Shown: in pieces, positions 34,701 through 46,538 of the stretch | Numbering within the stretch: position 1 is the stretch's first letter | Layout: every line of letters starts with the position of its first letter | Assembly (NCBI GenBank): GCA_905178155.1 | Contig: CAJINV010000007.1 | Span: 1,965,151 to 2,029,150 of the forward strand | Source of the DNA: Amoebophrya sp. A120 | Lineage: Eukaryota; Sar; Dinophyceae; Syndiniales; Amoebophryaceae | Length of the DNA stretch: 64,000 nt | Reading direction: 5' to 3' | The notes under the pieces: generated by a model | The model's database searches: none | What the model was told of the DNA's origin: nothing | The model's input: the letters and a program-made list of their open reading frames with translations, nothing else | Made by a program: the position numbers and the translations under genes

Positions 34701-36415
34701 ACCGGTCCTGTTTGTTCTCCTACAGCTGTACTGCGCTCAAATGCCAGGCGTCCGCGCTCCACGGGAATTCGTAGCAGTTCTTTTGGGGGCACACCTGGTA
34801 AAGATGCCGCGGTATACTCGGGCGCAACTGCAGTTGGTGGTATAATTCGTCGTCCACTTATTCCCGACGAGATTCCTGCGTCGACACCGCCAACTTGTAC
34901 ATCACTAGACGACGTGGTCAATCCTCCTGCCACAGGAGAAGTCCTTACCCCCATGATGTTCTTCTCTCCTGTGTGCTCCTGCGTGGTGGACGTGGCGGGT
35001 GTTGGCGCAAACAAAAAGGCGGGCACTCCCATGGCGACGCGGCTGGGGCTGATGCTGATCTGTGTTTGCTGATACCGCATGTTTGCGAGCGACGGAGCTG
35101 CGGAGGCACTCAGCAACGGCGCGGAGGCACTCAACTGATCAACACCAGAAGTTGATGCTCCTTCGTCCTGGAAATTGTTATAGGGAAGTCGCAACGTCGC
35201 AAGTCGGCCTTCATCTGTCGCTAGTGTCCTCGTCGTACTAATATCATACCTGCAACAACTGCCTCCTGTCATCATAGAAGAAGTCGCGGTGCTCATCTCC
35301 CGCCCTTCTGTTGCAGGTCCGGCATCGTCCCCTGCTTCTCGCTTTCGATTTCTCGTCGAAGTAGACTGTTTTCGGGCCGCGATTTCTCCCTGTATAATTT
35401 TCGGCAAGCGAGCCGACGCGGCACTCGGAGTTGATTTTGATGTTGCGCCGGCGGCACTAGAGCTGCCAGAAGATGAGGGATGCTGCAAATTTTGGGCGTA
35501 GGAAGACGAAGAGGAACGAAGATTCTGGTGCACATCATAGTACAAATCCGGGGGCGAAGGTGCGGGCATCGGCACCGGTGCTAGAAGCGCTGGACCAGAA
35601 CAAGGCTGGGCACCTCCACCAACGGCGTCCGTTTGCTCGCGCGGGTTCTGCAGCAAAGTTGTTTCTGTTGTTCTACTAGTACTAGTACTTGGCAGAAGGT
35701 TATTAGCATGCCTTGCCCACAACTCGAAAAATCTGTCGTTTACATCTTGCGAAGGGGAAGCCTCCTGCATACTAGGAGATGGAGCTCCCGGATGTTGATG
35801 TGCCACAGCTACTGGCGCAGCAGTTCTTTGGTGCAGTTCGTGTGGCCGCGCGGCCTCTTGCTGGTGCTCCCCCACATTACCGCTGCAACGGCTCCAAGCA
35901 GCAGCTTGCTGCTGCTGCTGCTGATCCCTCGCCCTCCACACGCATTCCGCCTCCACGGCTGCAGTCGCAACCCGCTCGCGACTTATATTCTCTCTTGCAA
36001 TAGCGTTGAACTCCGTCTGCGTCTGCTCGTCTCCGCGTTTGAGTTTGACCCGGTCGGCGTCCGCGCGCGCCTTCGCAAGCCATAGGTCGTGGAGGGTGGG
36101 GTGCTGCCCATACACAGAGGCACTGTAGGCCGCTTCAACCAGGAGCACGCCATCAAAGTCGTGAGAGGAGGAGGTGGAGAGCGAGAGCAATAGTATCGAA
36201 AGACTTTTAATAAAAAACAAACAGCCCGTAGCTGTTGACGCGGCGGCAAAAGCACCTGCGAACAACCAGAAGTAAATCTTCACGACCTGCTGGTTGTTGT
36301 CGTGTCGAACTAACCCACTTCTCCCACCGGGGCGACACGAAAGCAACGCATGCAGCTGGCGACGATTCCAATCTCGTGCCCGACGACCACGCTGGTGTCG
36401 TGAAGATGGCGACAT
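25778..36415 (-). CDS. Giant multi-pass membrane protein with long disordered regions, interrupted by a 1.2-kb insert
   Basis: Starts at ATG 36415 and ends at TAG 25778-25780. Blocks 36415-34361 and 33061-29714 join in frame if the 33137-34360 insert and one 75-bp repeat are removed. Block 29581-29352 then follows in frame (YELHK to FEEEEAYFWLLLFF), then 29231 to about 28080, and after an intron whose exact ends I could not fix, about 27775-25778. Hydrophobic segments: near the N-terminus (IYFWLFAGAFAAASTATG, SLSILLLSLS); LFVFTLLLSVEYEL; AYFWLLLFFLEQTI; APILFFAVAVALVPQ; ALMAVTVIIIEMVYTEF. Between them are very long Ser/Arg/Gln-rich low-complexity stretches, including poly-Gln (CTG repeats near 35910). 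A short ordered block (DISVSWRRRAVLARKMFGNG) is unrecognised. Total about 3000 residues. Whether 27775-25778 is one gene with the rest is likely but unproven. Confidence 0.6.
27781..28078. other. Probable intron with imprecise ends
   Basis: Separates the block ending ALLYQD from the block beginning NEHNSYLSSSHES. A TATCAGGACGTAGG end is seen at the right, but no clean TSD. A join LLEHNSYLSS is in frame only with a shifted boundary. Confidence 0.4.
29237..29351. mobile_element. Introner element, family A (115 bp)
   Basis: TIRs TATCCAGGAAAAA(A/G) into CACCCATCTCCATCCA; perfect TSD gaagt (29232-29236, 29352-29356). 120 nt with TSD, so frame-neutral. Confidence 0.88.
29587..29713. mobile_element. 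Introner element (127 bp), acts as intron
   Basis: Ends TATCCTGTGTAAAAG / TATCGTACTAG; duplication ctcga/cttgt (3 of 5). Excision is needed to avoid a stop and joins YELHK to FEEEEAYF. Confidence 0.75.
33062..33136. repeat. 75-bp direct repeat, left copy
   Basis: Identical to 34361-34435. On the minus strand both encode KSTALPFTSSIQSVLSSSPD and following residues in the same host frame. Confidence 0.95.
33894..34023. repeat. 130-bp hairpin (possible MITE or introner) inside the insert
   Basis: Near-perfect arms of about 57 bp: TGTACAGTAGATTT... and CATGGTATGGT... with loop-proximal CTCCTGTACACCA. Mismatches cluster mid-arm. Confidence 0.85.
34088..34150. repeat. Short CCAACCCTCTC tandem repeats
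   Basis: Five or so 10-11-bp units (ACCAACCCTCTCC/G) on the plus strand, within the 1.2-kb insert. Confidence 0.75.
34361..34435. repeat. 75-bp direct repeat, right copy
   Basis: Partner of 33062-33136, 75 of 75 identical. Confidence 0.95.
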
Positions 36416-38123
36416 TGCGGTTTTCTAATCAACTCTGGTGCTGCTCTGTCCTTTCATTATCTCAATGGAGTCTGCGTTCGAAGATGATCCATTACCATTC
36501 CACCACGGAAGCGGTCTAATGAGACAACCAATGTGACTTCCTCAACAGCAGGATTGCAACATGGACATGTACGAAAATATGTCTATGTGCATGATCATGA
36601 TAAGGTCTGCCAGAATGGAATTCCACGACGCAGCACCCTCACGCAGCAAAATAATCCGGTTTTCAACTAGTACACGTACACATTTCATATTGCGCGCTCT
36701 TGGACAACTACAACGAGCGGCATCATAACGATCCAAACTTATGAAGAACTCAGACTCTTATATACGTAATTCAGGCGTCTGCATTGTTGCCCACATGAAG
36801 ATCACAAAATGGGAAGATCTTGAAGAGTCGACTACTGGTACTGTGTCATGTCAATATCAACTGGTCAAGAAATGAAAACTGCACTCAAGATCGATGTTGC
36901 CAACAACAACATGATGCGTGATAATCGAAATCGATTCAGTTCGCAGGGAAGACAGATGAAAGACTTGCAGCTGACGCAGAAGTAGTCACGAAAAATCATC
37001 ACCATCCGGAAGACGTCCTGTCACCATAGACCTCCCAACGCTGATCAACATATCTCCCTCTGGTGCTGCTGGTGCGCAAGGAAAGGCAAAGAAAAACACA
37101 TCATCCTTGTTTCCAATCCTGCGGGGCTGTCAGAGCAACACAAGAAGAAGTTGTTGCTCTTTCTGGTACATTAGCAAGATTTGTTTCATCGCCGGGGATT
37201 ATATCAATCCATCAGCAAAACGGCTGCACCCACCAGCTGGGGTGGTAAAAGTCATCCCCCTGATGTTGTTGTCCAAGCGCAATCGCATTCAATGGTAGGT
37301 AAATACATTGCACCAAAGATAAAACAATAGCTCAAGTTTAATAGTCAGCTTCTTGCTGGTGTAGCAGGGAAAATTTCTGCCCGTTCTTCAAGCTCAACAA
37401 CAAATTGTACAGTGGACGAAACAGTTGTAACAACAAGTTCTGAGAGTGTCACGATGAATAAAGTGGGTGAGAATACAACAAAGCCAAGATTTTACACTGC
37501 TGCCTCAGGAGGCGTGATAGGATTCTCCTCGTGGGTGAAAAGTTTCATAGTTCTTTGTATGAAGATGCACCCAATTTTATTCTCTCTTCGGTGTTGGACT
37601 GTATTTTCGTACAAAAATTATTGTAGTAGCTCTAGAAGTTGCCACCTTCAATCCGACCACCAGAACATCGCAAGAGCAGGTGGAAGGATTTGGACGATGT
37701 GTAGTATCTTTCTCGGAATTTGAAACAAACTAGCGGGGAACTGGTCCTCCATAGATGTAAATTTTTGTATACTTTGTAGTTCATTACTCTACTGCAAAAT
37801 TTTCTTTCGAATGTTTATCCGGCAAGTTTTGAGTTTATCTGGAAATCGGATGGAAGCGATTCAATCTTCTGCAAACGTAAGCTCATTTATTTCCTGGTGG
37901 ATGACTACTTTGTTTCCTTGAAATTGTAAAACTCTTTTTTGCATGATTCCGCGCAAGTAGGTTTGGTTCTGATGCTTTTTGTGCGCTACAAACAAGCCTA
38001 AGCACCAACATAATGCACAAGCATAATCTCTTGCTTCCGACGAAGAACGGTTAATCTTTTCATCAAAGCTCGGATCTGATGTTTAAGAAAACTGACATCG
38101 CTCATCTTCTTGTTCATCCTTTA
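36416..38123. other. Gene-free interval
   Basis: AT-rich, with short open frames only and no recognised element. The gene on the right ends with TAA inside TAATAAA at about 38120, a possible polyadenylation signal. Confidence 0.5.
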
Positions 38124-41100
38124 TTACGCTCCCCGCAGCACCGGTACTAGGTCACCGGAAAACATGCGGAGGGAAGAGGGCACCGGAAGAAAGCGGTACT
38201 CGCCCTGCGGCTGCTGGTCCGTGGTTTGATAGGTGCCCTCCAGCTGGAACCATGGGCGGCACGGGTTCGGTGCTGTTTTGAAGATTTTGTTCACAACCAG
38301 GTTTTTTGTACTAACTTGTGGTGCTGTAAAAAAGTGCTTTACTTCTCGACGCACTGACTCTCAGCTACATCTTCATACAGAACGGAGACCGGACGGATGC
38401 TATATCGCTGCGGCATATACTTACAACTAACTGTGGGCGACAAACACAGCCACGTCCATGATCTGTCCAGCAAAGCACAACGTAGCCGTGCTTTAGAGCC
38501 AACCCGCGCGGCGTAATCCGCGTGGGATAAAATGCAAAAACTCGTCTTCAGATTAGCCGTGCTTAGGTACCTTATCTGCTGTCCGCTAAACTGCTTTTGC
38601 TTCCCGTTCATATCATTATGTCCCGCCTCCAGCTCCACCTCCTGCAGATTTTTATTTTCCCGAACAGTCCCTGCGACTGCTCTCGCCCGGGGATGCGCAC
38701 TCATCTGTCGAAAGACGCCGTTCTGGCGCTGGCGTTGTGGATCGTTTTGACCGTGCAGATTGTTCGTCGTGCCTACAGAGGCCCGGCTTTGCATCTGCGG
38801 GGAGCAGAAACGCTTAAAAGTCGAGCCAGCTGCTGGCTGGTTCGTTGGGAAATTGTTATTGATGCTTGCGCCTACTGCATTCATGTTCCGTGTGTGCAGT
38901 TGCGGGGATAGCTGCTGGTGTAAAAAGGACGTCGTGGTGGCGGCACTGACATATTGCGTCGGAAATTGTTGTTGTTCCAATTCCAACGCGCGACCTTCAT
39001 TTGTGTTCTGGAGACAGCTCATGCTGTTCACTGTTCCCCCAGTTCTCGCGGCAGGGTGCCACATGTTAACATTCTGGTGCGCAGCGGACGGGTGTTGAAC
39101 TATTCCTGTTGGCAGGATCGGCGCACCAGTTGCAAAATTGTTCGGCTGTTGCTGTTGCTGCTGGGGGAAAGTCGGGATGTTCAAATTCAACTGGACGTGA
39201 TGCTGCAGAAAATTCTGACGCTGGTTTTGATCCTGCTGCTGCTGCTGCCCGACGTCTTCGTTTCTGCCGCCGCGACTGGACGTCGGAGGGGTGCTGTACG
39301 CGCGCGCAGATTTGATCAACATTTGCTGGGTATTTTCCAGCGAATTGTCGGCGGCCGAATTATTCTTGTTGCCGTTATTTCTAGCGCCATACAGGCTCTT
39401 CCCATTCCCAGTCGTGCTCGTGGGGCCAACGCCGCCGGCTTTGATCCCACCATATTGGCGGCCGGAGCTTTTCTTGTGATCAACAGCTGCATGGTCTCGT
39501 CCTGTTTGTGCGTTCCTGTTTCTCGTCCGAAAGGACGACGATTCTTTGTGTTTTGGTACTGGTTTCTTGATATTCCCTGCACCCCCAACATCTGTCGCCG
39601 ATGATGCTGCGCTCTGTTCTTTGTTCCAAGAATGATTCGAAGATTTCTTATCCTTCACAACCGCCATCGTCTCTACTTGTCTTTTGTTCATCCTCGGTCC
39701 CACGAAAGCTGGCGGCTCCGGAGCCTCAGCGGACACCTGTCGTGGGAGCGCTTTCTGCGAGCCAGGAAACCCGCCAACACCCCGGCAGGCACGCCCGGTG
39801 GAGACCGTCAGGGGCTGAAATTGGGACTGCGACGAGTGGACGGGTTCCGGGCGTCGAGTCGCGATCGGAGGGGACAGTGCGCCAGCGCGTGTGTTGAGGT
39901 TGTTGATCATAACCGGGTTAGATGAGGTCATCTTCATGTGGGGCTGCGCGCTTGAAGATGCTGCAGCTCCTCCGTTTAATGTTTTTCCGTTTGTTCCCTG
40001 GTTGTCGCAGTTCAGAAGCGATCGCCCCCCTGGAGGCGGAGACAAGGACCGAAACTGGTAAGACCGCTGCTGCTGCTGCTGCTGCTCTCGGGCGGCCAAA
40101 GATGGAGCTAGTGCTGGTGCTTGTAATATTTTACCAAGAGCCGACGTTGTAGAAGAGCCGGTCATGACGTTGGTCACAGCAGTCTGGTCCGCTGCAAGTT
40201 GCGCTTGGGAATTCGAATGGCTATGCTGGCCTTGTTGGTGTTCCACCACATTCCTCACGTTCAGCAAACTCGCTCGGCTTGCAATGTTTGTGTTAACAAC
40301 TACTCGCTGTTGGTGTTGACCTCCGCATGAATTTGAACTGTTCACGCTCGGTGCAACACCGCTCCCGCGAGCCACGGGGTTAAATTGGAACTGGATGAGG
40401 CCCAGCCCGTCGCAGTTCCGCAAGACCGCGGTTGAGGCCGTTGTTCCGGCGTGCGGTGCCGCGGCTCCAGGGAGTTGTTCTTGCGCCGTCTGCTTGTGCT
40501 GGTGGTCATGCTCCTGCTCGAGGTTGTTCTTGTTCATGGTCGGAGCCATAACCATGTTGTTCTGCTGGTAGCTGCTGCCGCCCATCATGTACGGACGACC
40601 GTGAGCAGGTGGACCATTCACACTAGCTCCTGGACCACCAGGTCCGCCGCCTAGCGCAAAACTCAACTGGCGACGCATGTCTTGCGTCCAGTCCCCGGGT
40701 GTCGGGTCGCCCGTGTTGAAGCTCTTGCTTCCGGACCGGGATAATTTTGTCCCAGTCGACGACCTGGATTTGCTGACGATCGAGCTACGCAGGGTGGAGC
40801 TCAAGCGGCTCGAGGAAGGAGGAGGGTAGTCCTGCTCTACTGCAGTGCCCAAGCCCGTTTGCTGATGTGGAGCTAGTCGTCCTGCAGAATTTCTTCTGAA
40901 TTCACGGCGCAAGTCCTGGTCCGGCCCGCCGGCGGGACAAAGTCCGCGCTGCAAGGCCTTCGGCACAGACCCAGTGGCGGCCTCAGCATTGCTCCTCTTT
41001 CCCTTTCCGCCTGTTCTTGTTCGCGACTGACGAAAGTTTTGGGAAACTGCTGCTGCACTCGATGCCGTTTGCTTCTGGGCGGAAGAGGGGGGCAGCACAG

Positions 41101-44100
41101 CCAGCTTATCATTGTTTGTTCCTACAACTTGTTGTTTTCCTTTTGCCGGCGATAATGATGACGAGCTAGGTTGCTTTAATTTAGCCGGACTTTCTTGATA
41201 GTATTGATTCTGCTGATCAATTTTGTTCCTCGCCTTCGCGGTGGAGTTCATCGTTGGTCTCGCCAGCAACTCGGCGCGGACGGAGTGTCGCGTGAACAAG
41301 AGATTCTGGCTATTCTGCAAGCCGGAACTCGAACGCGCACTCGACTTGGGAGGTGCAGCCGAATTATCGGGAACATTGTTTCTGGCTGAGGCAAGTGCAG
41401 CGCCGGAGATGGAGGACGACGATTTGGATTTGGATGAAGATGAGGATGGGTCTTGATTTTTTAGCATCACGTCCGGCCTTTGATGCGTCGTCATGTAGAA
41501 ATTGCTCGTCGCGCCAACCTCATCTGTTGTTTCTGTGCCAGCCGCTTCGAATGAAGATCCACCGTCGCCGCGCGGAGAGCAATGAAATCCTGCTCTCCCA
41601 GAAGTAGATGAAGGAGTGTGAAGATGATCTTCAGCATGTGCATGTTGATCTCCCAGATAATTACTCCCAATACCGGTCCTCCGCGCCCCCTTGGACTCGG
41701 ACTTGGCTCCGGCGAGCTGCCTGGCATAGTTTTTCACCTGTTCTTTCACACTTGCTCTGGCCGAAGTGGCCGGCGTGCTGCCGCGCGGCGTAGGTTTAAT
41801 ACTGAGGGACGAGGAGTTACTGTTGCTGTCTTGCGGGACGAGGAGCTCGTCGGCGTGGCGTTCTTTTTGCTCCTCCGCAGGACCTCCGACTCCGTCCGTT
41901 GCAGCAACGAACCGGCTCTTGCGGAAATTTTTGGTGGTCTTGTAGGCCAACTTCGAAGCCGCGGCGGCAGCGCTAGTACCTGCGTCGCTGCGGCTTCTAC
42001 GCGAGGAGGAAGCAGTGCTGCTTGCGGATTTGTTGTATCTACTGGTGATACCCTTTGTTCTACTACACAACATACCCTCATCGTCGACGGCATGCCTCTT
42101 ATTCCCAGCGGCGCCACGATGACCTACAACTCGTTCCCCGTAGTTGTCTTTCGAAAACCCCGGCGCGAGGACAGAGTTGGAGGTAGAGGACAGCTTCTAT
42201 CATGTGCAAAAGTCATATCGCAATCGTACTACTACTAATTGCAGTCATGATGCATCATGACAAAACTCCCTAGCATAGCAAAATCCTTCTGAAAAAAAAC
42301 ATGAAAAATGTCTACTAGATGTAGATGCGATACTTTTCCTTTTGCAATGCATAGCTTCGAGGACTTAGCGCTGCTACTTTTCTTGGACGCTGACAAACTG
42401 TCCGCTGCCTTGAGCACAGCCACGTTGTGCCGCGCCCGTGCAATGGCTTCCTGCAGTATCAGGAGGAAAATTCAATACCACACACGTTGTTAGATACAAA
42501 ATCATTATCATCTTGTGTACCAAACTACAATATGTTTCCGATATAAAATCTTCATCATCATCTACGTTCAGCACCATCATGCACTCGTTCTTGTTTTTCT
42601 TTCACGAGTGCTGAACAACTGCAGTGAAAGTTATACATAGGTTTGTACGTGTGGGGTATGAAAACTACATATCACAAATTTGCATTCGCGTATCGAGCTC
42701 TGCCATTTCCTTTTCCAGGCGCAGTTGCTCCCGCACCGCTGCGCTTTCAATCAACGGCTGCAGCGTGGTTTCCACTGAGCTGGCGGCAGACGCATGCACA
42801 GAGGACGAGGCCGCGTCGGATGTTGGCTGTGCTGCTCCGAGGACGACGTGTGCAGCCCCCGCTAGCTCGACTTGATTCTTCATTCCTTCTCCTTGCTGGG
42901 CTCTCCAGGCCTTTTCGGCAGAATATAGACGGGCACAGGGCAACAGAGGGCGCGTGTTTTTTCCCCTCGGCCCCACTTCCCAGGGCCTATTTGCGGACTT
43001 TCTTGAGCACTTTTCTGCGCTAAAGTTTGCTTATCACGGTCGAAAAGGGGCGCCCGGTGAATTTTGGGGTGAATTTTGAAAAGGGCGCCGGTGAGTTTTG
43101 GCCTCCAGCTCCTGTTCAAAATTCGCTAGCGCATGGGAAACTCCGGGTTTTGGGGCTTCAAAAAAGTGTCGCAAAAACAACAACCTTCAAAATTCACCAA
43201 GAGAATTCTTGACCTGGGAGCCACGTCGAAAAAGACTTTCTCCGGAGGCAAAAACACACCTGGGGAGTTGTAAGCCGAGCACAGCAGCAGGCGAAGCAAG
43301 CTAGTGCCCGTGGCCGAGTCGTGCCTTCCCTTTCACCCGAGGCTGCTCCCAGATATCCAATTCCAAGCCACGACCACAACTCATGAGAGCGCACGTGTTG
43401 AACTAGTGCCCCTGTGTTCAGGCGTCGCCCTACGTCCCTTTCGACCATTCCAGAGAGGAACTTCTGAGGCAGACGCGCAGATGAACAAGAGCCCCACGAT
43501 CCACCTTCTTTGGTTACATATGCACTACACAGCCCGGCGGGCCCCCGCAAGACCACTTCTTTCGGTGCTGCAACTGCCACCGGGCGACGAGCAGCCCTTC
43601 ACGCTGCGTGGGCTGCTTGGGCCCGTGTCCAGCCCTTTACGCAGCGCATAATTCTCTTTGAAAGTAAATGCAAGTCATGCAATACAAATTCACTGCAAAT
43701 TCACCCGCCTGTATGCTAACGACCGTCCAAGGCATAATGCAGCCGCTAGCTCGACTTGATTCTTCATTCCTTCTCCTTGCTGCCGCTGTGGTCCACCCTC
43801 GTTTGCATTCTCTTTCGAGGCCGTTGCGCGGCTGGAGGAAGTGGAGGTCCTGAGACCTCCGCCAGTCGTCCCGTCACTGGGAAGATCTTCGCCACCACCT
43901 GTCGTGCTCAGAAGTTGCTTGCTCGGAGAAGTAAACGACTTCGAGCCTGGGTTAGATCTTTGGGCGGATGTAGGAGCTTCCGCGTGCTCATCAACATGAT
44001 TTTTTGCGTCCCGCTTTGGAATATCTTCATGTTCATCTTCATCCGCCCCCGGGTCTGCGTCATTCGTTCGTTGCTGATCGTTTTTTGAAGCCGCGGGCGC

Positions 44101-46291
44101 AAACGCAGCAAGCATCATCCCTGCTGTAATATCTTGATCGTCGGTCGTGGGGACAATAGGTGCAACGTCCTCAAACAGTCCTGGTCGACTCGCGTGGTCC
44201 GCTTCAGCGGAAGAAGATGTCCTCGGTTGTAGTTCTTGCCTGTCGTACAGGATAGTATCGCGTTTCCGGGAGGGCGAGTCGGCGAGTTGTTCGTGATTCA
44301 TGAACGAAAAGTCTTGAGTTACATCATTACAATCGCTTACATCATCAACTGCTGCCGGCAGAAGCGAAATAGTCTTGTCTCCGGCGCCTCCGGCTGAGTG
44401 CAATGTGAAAGTGGACATCAGGTGAACTTGTTGCGCATTCTGTGCGCTAGAAGTTGCTGCACCACCTACGAAGTCGCCAGCCGGTGAAAGTACCGGCAAG
44501 GAGAGTTCTGGCCCTCCTACGCCAGCGCCGCCATGGTTCATCGTTTTTTTGCTACCGTTGTTCGCCGCGCCAACAACCTCGTGCTCTGTACTACCGCCCG
44601 TCGCTACCAAAATTCGAGGGCGACGCGTCGTATTCCCTGAAAATTAACCATCCCCATCCACTTTTTGCATGACAAACACATGATTGTATGTATGTTTTGC
44701 ATGACAAATTGGATGGGGATGGTTAATTTTCAGGGAATACGTCGACATCGGGGGCGCGTCCTCGAACTCAATCGGCTGCGGCGCGGTGCCGCGCGGGTTG
44801 GGTACGGTGGCAGACTTATCCCACAGAAAAACACAAAGAAAAGCGAGTATTGTAGTGAAGCAAAAACAAATCAAAATCAATAGACAAACAGACTTCACCT
44901 GCAAATCTCACTAAAAGCGGGCTGTGTCGGGCTTATTGCTCATGCCGGAAGCGCATGTTGTGCGTTCTTTTTTCATCATTGCAAACGCAAAGAGATATAC
45001 TAGCTTTTTTTTATTTTTTCTGTGTGTTAAGAGTTCTCCTCCTCCAGATCCTCGTCCAGTATCGATATGTCCTGCTTCTGGAGCAGGTGCTGCTTCTTCA
45101 GCAGCTCGATTCTCCTGGTACTCGATTTAGATTTATTAATCTTTTCCTCGTGCAGATGAAAGTGTATGTCTTTACTTTGTTCGGCACAAGTAAGGTTGTT
45201 GTTGAGCAAAACCAGGTCGCTGTTGTTTACCGGGGCAGGAAGTCGTGTTGCATGGTCCCCTGATACTCCGTCGACGTCATCGTTCTGTGTATCAACTGAA
45301 AAAGTATCGTAATCGCACTCGCACTACAATAAAAAATGCATTAGGACTAGCCTTGATTACCGCATGACAGATTTCTATCTTCTCCCCGGAATAACCCAGC
45401 ATCTTCACAAGTTTGAAGATTTTTGTTCTGCGATTCCACATTGTAGGAAGCGATACTATATTTGCAGGAGCATTGGATAGTCATGCTCAGACGGCAACAT
45501 GCTGGGCGCGATCGTCAACACCGACTGTGACTCTTCGCCTTCAGCAAGCGAAAAACTCTGGTCCGCCACAGGTCCCTCGTGGTCGTCGGAAATAACTCTG
45601 TTGTGCTTGTCGAGATGCAGGTACCTAGACCGGACCTCGTTCGCTTTCTCTAGGTTCAACAGGTCTACTGCGGGTTTGTTCGAGTTACCGCTCTCGACGA
45701 CCCCCGTACAGCCACTCAACGCCGAATTTTCATTCATTTTGCCCGGCGAGAACCTCGGCCACAGAGCGGGGGGTTTCGCTAGATTTACACCCGGGTTGCT
45801 CATCTGCATCTCCATCTATGCATTGCAAAAGTAGCATATTTCTCATTCGTGGAAATTTCCTCGTAAAGTTCTAGTTTGGATAATTTTTTCATGGTGGTGA
45901 TTTGTCTTCCGTCATGTGCCACCTATGCAAGACTGTGATTAGGACATGTAGGATTAGGATATTACTTTTGCAGAGGTGATACCATCCGTGCACTTCCGAA
46001 GTCTGACACCGTCATCTCGCCAAGGGAAAGCTTGGAAATCGGCCGCGAAGCCTGTAGCGCCCCAGCAGCAGCAGGGTCGCAAGTTCCGACCTGTAGTTCT
46101 TCGTGCTTTTTAGTGCCAAGCGAGTCGCGGGACTTCTTACTGTTCGCATGAAATTGCCTTTGCGTGAGCGCCAATTTTGTCTCCAAAGCGGCAAGCCGCT
46201 GCTCTTCTAGCGGCAGCGACGTCGCAGGTTCGATGCCGGTGCTGTTTTGAAGGAAAGTTGTACCATTTTTTTCTAAAATTGTTCGGAACAT
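38124..46291 (-). CDS. Giant coiled-coil, transmembrane and Gln/Ser-rich disordered protein, interrupted by a 0.84-kb insert
   Basis: Exons 46291-45982, 45811-45480, 45284-45030, 44889-44740, 44625-43743, 42858-42693, 42451-42354, 42192 to about 38565, and about 38350-38124. Removing TIR elements with one TSD, and the 42899-43742 insert with one 40-bp repeat, keeps every phase through exon 8; the last join is approximate. ATG 46291; TAA at 38124. Order: helical start (LAALETKLALTQRQFH), coiled coil (RRIELLKKQHLLQKQDISIL), one strong membrane span (CLLILICFCFTTILAFLCVF), an acidic disordered region, a second coiled coil (LRLEKEMAEL joined to EEAIARARHNVAVLKAAD), then over 1100 residues of Ser/Gln/Asn-rich low complexity with poly-Gln. 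A compact end (PCRPWFQLEGTYQT) closes it. No family recognised; a membrane-tethered scaffold is only a guess. Confidence 0.65.
38351..38566. other. Intron with imprecise ends
   Basis: Separates QFSGQQ from REVKHFFTAPQVSTK, which are in different frames. The best TSD candidate does not give the needed phase, so boundaries are approximate. Confidence 0.5.
42198..42353. mobile_element. Introner element (156 bp), TGCAAAAG family
   Basis: TIRs TATCATGTGCAAAAG / TATGCATTGCAAAAG; perfect TSD gcttc (42193-42197, 42354-42358). Excision joins AKSSK to LSSTSNSV in frame. Confidence 0.9.
42457..42692. mobile_element. Introner-like intron (236 bp)
   Basis: Ends TATCAGGAGG / TACGCGAATGCAAATTTG; duplication tgcag/tcgag (3 of 5). 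Excision rebuilds an uninterrupted coiled coil, EMAEL to EEAIARARHN. Confidence 0.68.
42859..42898. repeat. 40-bp direct repeat, left copy
   Basis: Identical to 43743-43782. Both encode QQGEGMKNQVELA in the same frame on the minus strand. Confidence 0.95.
42899..43742. mobile_element. 0.84-kb insert in an exon between 40-bp direct repeats
   Basis: No coding capacity, TIR or transposase recognised. Contains GTGAATTTTG-type repeats (about 43055-43200) and, near the right end, GCAATACAAATTCAC. Period with repeat is 884 nt (not a multiple of three), so it must be absent or removed for the protein to continue. Confidence 0.75.
43743..43782. repeat. 40-bp direct repeat, right copy
   Basis: Partner of 42859-42898, 40 of 40 identical. 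Confidence 0.95.
44631..44739. mobile_element. Introner element, family A variant (109 bp), acts as intron
   Basis: Perfect TIR of about 30 bp, TATTCCCTGAAAATTAACCA then TCCCCATCCA; perfect TSD cgtcg (44626-44630, 44740-44744). Read through, the frame stops. Excision joins EDAPPMST to RRPRILVATGG. No equivalent boundary gives an AG acceptor. Confidence 0.93.
44895..45029. mobile_element. Introner-like intron (135 bp)
   Basis: Weak ends; duplication agact/agagt (4 of 5). Excision joins the coiled coil (EEENS) to the membrane span (VCLLILICFC) in frame. Confidence 0.7.
45290..45479. mobile_element. Introner-like intron (190 bp)
   Basis: Ends TATCAACTGAAAAAG / TATCCAATGCTCCTGC; TSD not preserved (ctgtg/gtcat). 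Excision joins SEHD to NDDVDGVSGD in frame. Confidence 0.6.
45817..45981. mobile_element. Introner element (165 bp), TGCAAAAG family
   Basis: TIRs TATGCATTGCAAAAGTA / TATCACCTCTGCAAAAGTA; perfect TSD ccatc (45812-45816, 45982-45986). Excision joins DFGSARM to EMQMSNPG in frame. Confidence 0.9.
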
Positions 46292-46538
46292 GAACGCACG
46301 TCAGAGATCTGATGTCTTTGTACTGTTACCTTTGCGCTATGGGTCGTGGAGCCAACAGGTAACAACAAGGATCAGGATGCGAAATAGCAGGTCAACAGTG
46401 GTCGTGTTTACATATTGACTAGGCAGATCTGCATCTGGAAGTAGAACGCACCTACTTAGAAAATAAACGCCAGGACCACGTAGTCAGTAACTTACTCATA
46501 GCTGTTGCGACACGATGACCACTTGCTCATCTGAGGTA

